From contig NZ_KK073874.1 of assembly GCF_000585375.1 (NCBI RefSeq), positions 2,418,001 through 2,482,000 on the forward strand: a DNA stretch of 64,000 nucleotides. Direction: 5' to 3'. The notes under the pieces were generated by a model. The model made no database searches, was not told the DNA's origin, and saw only the letters and a list, made by a program, of their open reading frames with translations. The stretch is from Cryptosporangium arvum DSM 44712 (lineage in GTDB: Bacteria; Actinomycetota; Actinomycetes; Mycobacteriales; Cryptosporangiaceae). How positions within the stretch are numbered: the stretch's first letter is position 1; every line of letters begins with the position of its first letter. Below, in pieces: positions 57,690-64,000 of the stretch. A program made the position numbers and the translations under genes.

Positions 57690-59114
57690 ATGCGACGTAG
57701 TCCGTGGGCCACCCTGGTGGTCCTGGCCCTGGCCCAGTTCATGGTGGTGTTGGACGTCACGATCGTGAACGTCGCGCTCCCCGACATCCAGGCCGACCTG
57801 GCCTTCACCCCCGACAACCTGCAGTGGGTGATCAGCGCGTACACGCTGGTCTTCGGCGGTTTCCTGTTACTCGGCGGGCGGGCCGCGGACCTGCTCGGCC
57901 GGCGGCGCCTCTTCGTCGCCGGGCTCGCGCTGTTCGGCGTCACCTCGTTGGTCGGTGGGCTCGCGCAGTCCCAGGAGGTGCTGATCGGCGTCCGCGCGCT
58001 GCAGGGTCTCGGCGGGGCGCTGCTCTCACCGGCCGCGCTGTCGATCCTCACGGTCACCTTCGCCCACGGCCGGGAACGCAACATCGCGCTCGGCATCTGG
58101 GGTGGCCTGGCCGGTCTCGGCGGCACCCTCGGCGTGATCGCCGGTGGGGTGCTCGTCGACAGCGCGGGCTGGGAGTGGGTGTTCTTCGTCAACGTGCCGA
58201 TCGCGGCCGCGCTGGTGCTCGTCACGCCGGCGATCATCAGCGAGAGCCGGGTGCGGACCGGCGGGCCGCGGACGTTCGACGCCGCCGGCGCCGTGCTCGC
58301 GACCGGCGGTGTGCTGGCGCTGATCTACGGTGTGATCCGGGCCGAGCCGCTCGGCTGGAGCGCCGGTGAGGTCGTCGGCTCGCTGGTGGCGGCCGTCGTC
58401 CTGCTGGCCGCGTTCATCGTCGTCGAGCGCCGCTCCGCCGCACCGCTGGTGCCGATGCGGCTGTTCCGCTCCCGCGGGCTGAGCACCGCCACCGCCGCGC
58501 TGGCGCTCAACGGCGCCGCGTTCCTGGCGATGTTCTTCCTGACCGCGATCTTCCTGCAACAGGTGCGCGGCCTGTCGGCGCTCGAGACCGGGTTGCAGTT
58601 CCTGCCGATGGGCATCGCCGCGATCGTGGCCGCGGTCGGCGCCTCCCAGCTGGTGGCGCGGGTCGGCACCCGGCCGGTGATGTTCGTCGGCGCCGGGATC
58701 AGCGTCGCCGGGCTCTGGTTGCTCTCCCAGGTCGACGCCCGGGGCGACTACGCCACCGACCTGCTGCCCGGGTTGATCCTGTTCGGCGTCGGGATCATGG
58801 CGGTCGGTACGGCGGCGCAGATCGCGGCCGTCGCCGACGTGCGCCACGACGAGGCCGGCGCCGCGTCCGGCGTCGTCTCCTCCGGGTACCAGGTCGGTGG
58901 TGCGCTCGGGCTGGCGATCATCACCACACTGTCCACGTCGCACGTCACCGATCTGGTCTCGTCCGGTACCGCACCGGCGCAGGCGCTGGTGGAGGGCTTC
59001 CACCGCGGGCTGCTGGTGGCGGCCGTCTTCGCCGGCGTCAACCTGGTGATCGCGCTGGCGTCGCCGCAGCTCACCCCGGACGCCGAGCAGCTGGCCGAAG
59101 CTGTGGCGGTCTGA
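57690..59114 (+). CDS. DHA2-family MFS multidrug exporter
   Basis: A 474-residue major facilitator with 14 predicted membrane segments. Motif D1 LDVTIVNVALPDIQADL in segment 1, motif A GGRAADLLGRRRLFVAGL and motif C GLGGTLGVIAGGVLVDSAGW mark a drug:proton antiporter of the EmrB/QacA group. ATG 57690 is chosen; GTG 57666 would add eight residues. Expression is probably controlled by the divergent TetR protein. Drug range cannot be told. Confidence 0.93.
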   Translation: MRRSPWATLVVLALAQFMVVLDVTIVNVALPDIQADLAFTPDNLQWVISAYTLVFGGFLLLGGRAADLLGRRRLFVAGLALFGVTSLVGGLAQSQEVLIGVRALQGLGGALLSPAALSILTVTFAHGRERNIALGIWGGLAGLGGTLGVIAGGVLVDSAGWEWVFFVNVPIAAALVLVTPAIISESRVRTGGPRTFDAAGAVLATGGVLALIYGVIRAEPLGWSAGEVVGSLVAAVVLLAAFIVVERRSAAPLVPMRLFRSRGLSTATAALALNGAAFLAMFFLTAIFLQQVRGLSALETGLQFLPMGIAAIVAAVGASQLVARVGTRPVMFVGAGISVAGLWLLSQVDARGDYATDLLPGLILFGVGIMAVGTAAQIAAVADVRHDEAGAASGVVSSGYQVGGALGLAIITTLSTSHVTDLVSSGTAPAQALVEGFHRGLLVAAVFAGVNLVIALASPQLTPDAEQLAEAVAV

Positions 59115-59128
59115 CCGCGGGCCGCTCG

Positions 59129-59560
59129 CTACCCGTCCGACCAGCGGCGGATCAGAGCGGCCTGCCCCACCCGCTCGGAGCCGGGCGTGATCAGGTTCCA
59201 GACCGTCACGTCGTCGATCCAGAAGCGACGGCCCGACTTCGTGACGCGCGGCCCGCGGTAGTCGTCGGTGTAACCCTGGCGCCGCACCGCGTCCAGGAGC
59301 GCGGCCCGGGCGTTCCGGTCCTCCTCGCCGGCCGACAGCCGCGACGGCAGGCCGACGAACTCGTCCCAGCCGTACTCGAAGTGCTCCTGCGCGGTGCGGT
59401 TGGCGTACACGAAGACCGGGTCGGGCGAGGTGTCGTGGGCCAGCAGGCCGAACGGTGCGTCGTACAGCCACGCGGCCACGTCGGACACCTCGTCCGGCAC
59501 CAGCCTGCCGCCCACAAGCGTGGCGTAACTGCTGGTGAGCAGTTCGGCTAAGTTGTCCAT
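59129..59560 (-). CDS. MEKHLA-domain (PAS-like) protein
   Basis: A 143-residue PAS-related protein: LLAHDTSPDPVFVYANRTAQEHFEYGWDEFVGLPSRLSAG and GYTDDYRGPRVTKSGRRFWIDDVTVWNLIT are the MEKHLA hallmarks. MEKHLA proteins are small stand-alone sensors of unknown ligand in bacteria and the tail domain of some plant HD-ZIP factors. No output domain is attached. It is convergent with the exporter gene, 14 bases away. Confidence 0.88.
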   Translation of the reverse strand: MDNLAELLTSSYATLVGGRLVPDEVSDVAAWLYDAPFGLLAHDTSPDPVFVYANRTAQEHFEYGWDEFVGLPSRLSAGEEDRNARAALLDAVRRQGYTDDYRGPRVTKSGRRFWIDDVTVWNLITPGSERVGQAALIRRWSDG

Positions 59561-59857
59561 CCGGTCAGTGTCCCGGGCGGTCGATCCGTTCGAGCCAGCG
59601 GTCCAGCGGTGCGGTCTCGACCGGTTCGAGCGCCCCGGTCCCGGCCGGCGCCGGCCGCGCACGCAACTGGCGCGCCGCGGCCCGGCGGGCGTACCGCGCG
59701 AACCCGGCGTCGGCGAAGCGCGTCGAGCAGGCCGCGTTCGTCGCCGAAGAGCCGGTAGCGCACCGGCTGGGTGACACCGGCCTCCTCGCTGGGTCAACGG
59801 CCAGGTCGTGCGCGCTGACCCCTTGACGGAACGAACATGTTCGTTACGATCATGTTC
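59561..59857. other. Intergenic stretch with possible gene remnant and TetR promoter
   Basis: About 300 bases. On the minus strand two frames give protein-like pieces: YRLFGDERGLLDALRR in one, and LEPVETAPLDRWLERIDRPG followed by a stop in another. They read like parts of one short frameshifted gene, but no family is recognisable and no intact frame exists. The right end (59824-59850) holds the TetR promoter and operator. I see nothing else. Confidence 0.35.
59830..59845. promoter_or_regulatory. 16-base palindrome AACGAACATGTTCGTT, TetR operator copy 1
   Basis: An exact self-complementary 16-mer directly after a TTGACG -35-like box (59824-59829) and before the TetR start. Its 14-base core occurs again in front of the monooxygenase gene (60528-60541). 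Confidence 0.75.
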
Positions 59858-60511
59858 ATGCCACCGCGGAGGACACCCGTCAGCCGTCGCGACCGACCGG
59901 CCAAGCCGCCGCTCAGTCGCGACGGCGTGGTGGCGGTCGCGCTGGGCATCCTGCGCGAGGAAGGCCTGGAGCGGGTGACGATGCGGCGGCTGGCCGCGGA
60001 GCTCGACACCGGGCCGGCCTCGCTGTACGTCTACGTCCAGAACATGGCCGAACTGCACGGCGCCCTGCTCGACGCGTTGCTGGCCGACTTCCCGCTGACC
60101 GCGTCCGACCCGGTCGACCTGCTCGTCGACTACACGACGCTGCTCCTGGAGTACCCGAGCCTGGCGCGCTCGGTGCTCACGCTCTGGCCCTCCGGGCCCA
60201 ACTACCTGCGTGTCATCGACGCACTGCTCGGCCGGTTGGCCGCGGCCGGCATCGCGCCGCGACCGGCCGCGTGGGGCGTCGACATCCTGCTCCAGCACGC
60301 CACCGCGAGCGCGGCCGAACACGGCACGCGTCGGGAATCGCCGGTGGCCGACGGTGAGTGGGAGGGGCTGCGTGCCGCGGTCCGGGACGCGCCGGACGCG
60401 ACCTACCCGCACATCGCCGCGCACCGGGACGCACTGGTGTCCGGTGCGGGTGAACAGCGGCTGCGCTGGGCGTTCGCCGCGCTGGTGAACGGAATCGCCG
60501 CGACCGGGTGA
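59858..60511 (+). CDS. TetR-family transcriptional regulator
   Basis: A 217-residue regulator with a Pro/Arg-rich N-terminus, helix-turn-helix at about 20-68 (SRDGVVAVALGILREEGLERVTMRRLAAELDTGPASLYVYVQNMAEL) and a TetR_C-type helical domain. ATG 59858 is chosen; ATGs at 59837 and 59852 also lie in frame but the first is inside the palindrome. The monooxygenase gene follows on the same strand 62 bases later behind an identical operator core, so the protein probably represses both. Confidence 0.92.
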   Translation: MPPRRTPVSRRDRPAKPPLSRDGVVAVALGILREEGLERVTMRRLAAELDTGPASLYVYVQNMAELHGALLDALLADFPLTASDPVDLLVDYTTLLLEYPSLARSVLTLWPSGPNYLRVIDALLGRLAAAGIAPRPAAWGVDILLQHATASAAEHGTRRESPVADGEWEGLRAAVRDAPDATYPHIAAHRDALVSGAGEQRLRWAFAALVNGIAATG

Positions 60512-60527
60512 CGGTCGTGTGCCCATC

Positions 60528-60541
60528 ACGAACATGTTCGT
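60528..60541. promoter_or_regulatory. Palindrome ACGAACATGTTCGT, TetR operator copy 2
   Basis: Identical over 14 bases to the core of the site at 59830-59845. A near copy, ACGAACACGTTCT, follows at 60543-60555. Located in the promoter region of the monooxygenase gene. Confidence 0.75.
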
Positions 60542-60573
60542 CACGAACACGTTCTTCAGATCGAGGAGAAATC

Positions 60574-61674
60574 ATGCACATCGCGATCGTCGGAGCAGGT
60601 CTCGGTGGCCTCACGCTGGCCCGGGTCCTGCACGTCAACGGCATCGACGCCACCATCTACGAACTGGAGGCGTCCGCCGAGGCCCGCACCCAGGGCGGAA
60701 TGCTGGACATCCACGAGGAGGACGGCCAGCGAGCCCTGCGCGACGCCGGCCTGCACGAGCGGTTCCGGGCCCGGGTGCACGGGGGCGGCGAGGCGACCCG
60801 GGTGCTCGACCGGCACAACACCGTGCGGCTCGACGAGCCCGACGACGGGCAGGGTGGCCGGCCCGAGATCGACCGCGGGCACCTGCGCCGGCTGCTGCTG
60901 GATTCGCTGCCCGAGGGCACGATCCGGTGGGGGAGCAAGCTGGTCGGGGCGGCACCGCTCGGGGACGGGCGCCACGAGCTGACGTTCGCGGACGGATCCA
61001 CGGTGGTCAGCGACCTGCTCGTCGGTGCGGACGGCGCCTGGTCACGGATCCGGCCGCTGGTGTCGGCCGCGGCCCCGGCCTACACCGGGATCTCGTTCGC
61101 CGAGGTGGACCTGCTCGACGCCGACCGTCGTCACCCCGGCCCGGCCGCGGTCGTCGGCGGCGGAATGCTGTTCGCGCTCGGCCCCGACCGGGGGTTCCTC
61201 GCGCACCGGGAGGCCGACGGAAGCCTGCACGTCTACGTGGCGCTGCGGAAGCCGGCCGACTGGATCCGCGGAGCCGACCGGGCCGCGCTGCTGGACGAGT
61301 TCGCCGGGTGGGCGCCGGAGCTGCGGACACTGATCGCCGAGGCCGACGGTCCGATCACCCCGCGGACGATCCACGCGCTGCCGATCGGTCACCGGTGGGA
61401 CCGGGTTCCCGGGGTCACGCTCATCGGTGACGCGGCGCACCTGATGTCCCCGTTCGCCGGCGCGGGCGCGAACCTCGCGATGTTCGACGGGTCGGAGCTG
61501 GCGCGGGCGATCGTCGCGAACCCCGGTGACGTCGAGGCCGCGCTCGCCGCCTACGAGGAGCCGATGTTCGTCCGCAGCGCGGAGATCGCCGCGGAGGCCG
61601 CCGGAACGCTGGAGATCTGTTTCCGCGCGGACGCTCCGCAGGGCCTGCTGGACCTGTTCGCCGGAGTGCAGTGA
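60574..61674 (+). CDS. FAD-dependent monooxygenase (TetX-like)
   Basis: A 366-residue class A flavoprotein monooxygenase: IAIVGAGLGGLTLARVLHVNGIDATIYEL at the N-terminus, GGMLDIHEEDGQRAL and RRLLLDSLPEGT typical of TetX relatives, DLLVGADGAWSRIRP (DG motif) and GVTLIGDAAHLMSPFAGAGANLAMFDGSEL (GD motif). It needs NADPH and hydroxylates an aromatic or polyketide substrate; tetracycline activity is not implied. CGAGGAGAAATC precedes ATG 60574. Under control of the adjacent TetR, by the shared operator. Confidence 0.9.
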   Translation: MHIAIVGAGLGGLTLARVLHVNGIDATIYELEASAEARTQGGMLDIHEEDGQRALRDAGLHERFRARVHGGGEATRVLDRHNTVRLDEPDDGQGGRPEIDRGHLRRLLLDSLPEGTIRWGSKLVGAAPLGDGRHELTFADGSTVVSDLLVGADGAWSRIRPLVSAAAPAYTGISFAEVDLLDADRRHPGPAAVVGGGMLFALGPDRGFLAHREADGSLHVYVALRKPADWIRGADRAALLDEFAGWAPELRTLIAEADGPITPRTIHALPIGHRWDRVPGVTLIGDAAHLMSPFAGAGANLAMFDGSELARAIVANPGDVEAALAAYEEPMFVRSAEIAAEAAGTLEICFRADAPQGLLDLFAGVQ

Positions 61675-61708
61675 CCTACTACAGTGCCACTATGACTAGG
61701 CCAAAAGC

Positions 61709-63918
<2,210 letters not shown>

Positions 63919-63984
63919 GGCCTCTGTCCACAGGGAGGAAGCGCCGGGCCGAAGTTGTCGGCGGGGGCTCCTAGGATCGTTGCC

Positions 63985-64000
63985 GTGGACGCGCCGACTA
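63985..64000 (+). CDS. Possible start of the next gene (cut by window end)
   Basis: A GTG at 63985 follows TAGGAT (63972-63977) at a distance that would suit a leaderless message. Only five codons are visible, so no function can be given. Confidence 0.25.

Noticed and set aside
60574-61674. Tetracycline-inactivating TetX
   Set aside because: Family similarity is clear but specificity residues cannot be judged and the TetR partner does not define the drug.

Overview
The window is high-GC DNA (roughly 70 percent or more, with G/C strongly favoured at third codon positions) carrying many GTG starts, several probably leaderless genes, SigE-type ECF sigma, AfsR-like, PaaX, MocR and HyuA/HyuB families, and lipoproteins. 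This points to a soil-type actinobacterium with a large genome (Frankiales, Pseudonocardiales or Cryptosporangium-like would fit). I cannot name the species from the sequence. I see no rRNA, tRNA, CRISPR array, phage module or insertion sequence.

Layout. 0-2 kb: end of an aztC zinc-binding protein gene and aztD, a zinc metallochaperone. 2-8.2 kb: small catabolic units, each with its own regulator (TetR/hydrolase; FadR/amidohydrolase; acyl-CoA synthetase and SDR opposite a TetR). 8.3-11.6 kb: a secreted tripeptidyl-aminopeptidase-like lipoprotein joined to a histidine kinase/response regulator pair. 11.6-13.7 kb: a Nudix-like gene with a degenerate Nudix box, a decayed CocE/NonD hydrolase pseudogene and a YdcF-like gene. 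13.8-16.6 kb: a kynA-kynU-paaX operon for tryptophan to anthranilate. 16.6-32.3 kb: sugar dehydrogenase lipoprotein, TetR/SDR pair, a DesK/DesR-like two-component system divergent from an ABC-2 exporter, a 1020-residue AfsR-like regulator, DJ-1/MocR, DinB, SRPBCC, glutamine amidotransferase, LysR, MarR and quinone-reductase genes.

32.3-46.2 kb is the most unusual part. It holds hyuA and a hyuB whose product ends in an acetone-carboxylase-gamma-like zinc domain. It also holds a TetR gene, a tightly overlapping operon (maleate isomerase-like, VOC dioxygenase, unknown 82-residue protein, alpha/beta hydrolase), and a MaoC / FAD-monooxygenase / aryl-AMP-ligase group resembling the salicylyl-CoA or 2-aminobenzoyl-CoA routes, plus an esterase. 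Three different short tandem-repeat arrays lie between genes here. I read it as an aromatic or heterocycle catabolic island.

46.2-48.4 kb: MerR, a SigE-family sigma factor and its likely membrane-anchored partner. 48.5-51.5 kb: FAH-family dehydratase and ketoglutarate-semialdehyde dehydrogenase (end of an oxidative pentose or sugar-acid route). 51.5-56.9 kb: a tctCBA tripartite carboxylate transporter divergent from a CitA/CitB-type two-component system. 56.9-61.7 kb: two TetR-controlled units (DHA2 exporter; TetX-like monooxygenase) with striking palindromic operators. 61.7-63.9 kb: a GntR regulator and a 2,2-dialkylglycine decarboxylase-like enzyme. A recurring theme is a local regulator beside its target with a readable inverted repeat between or in front of them; these operators are reported individually.
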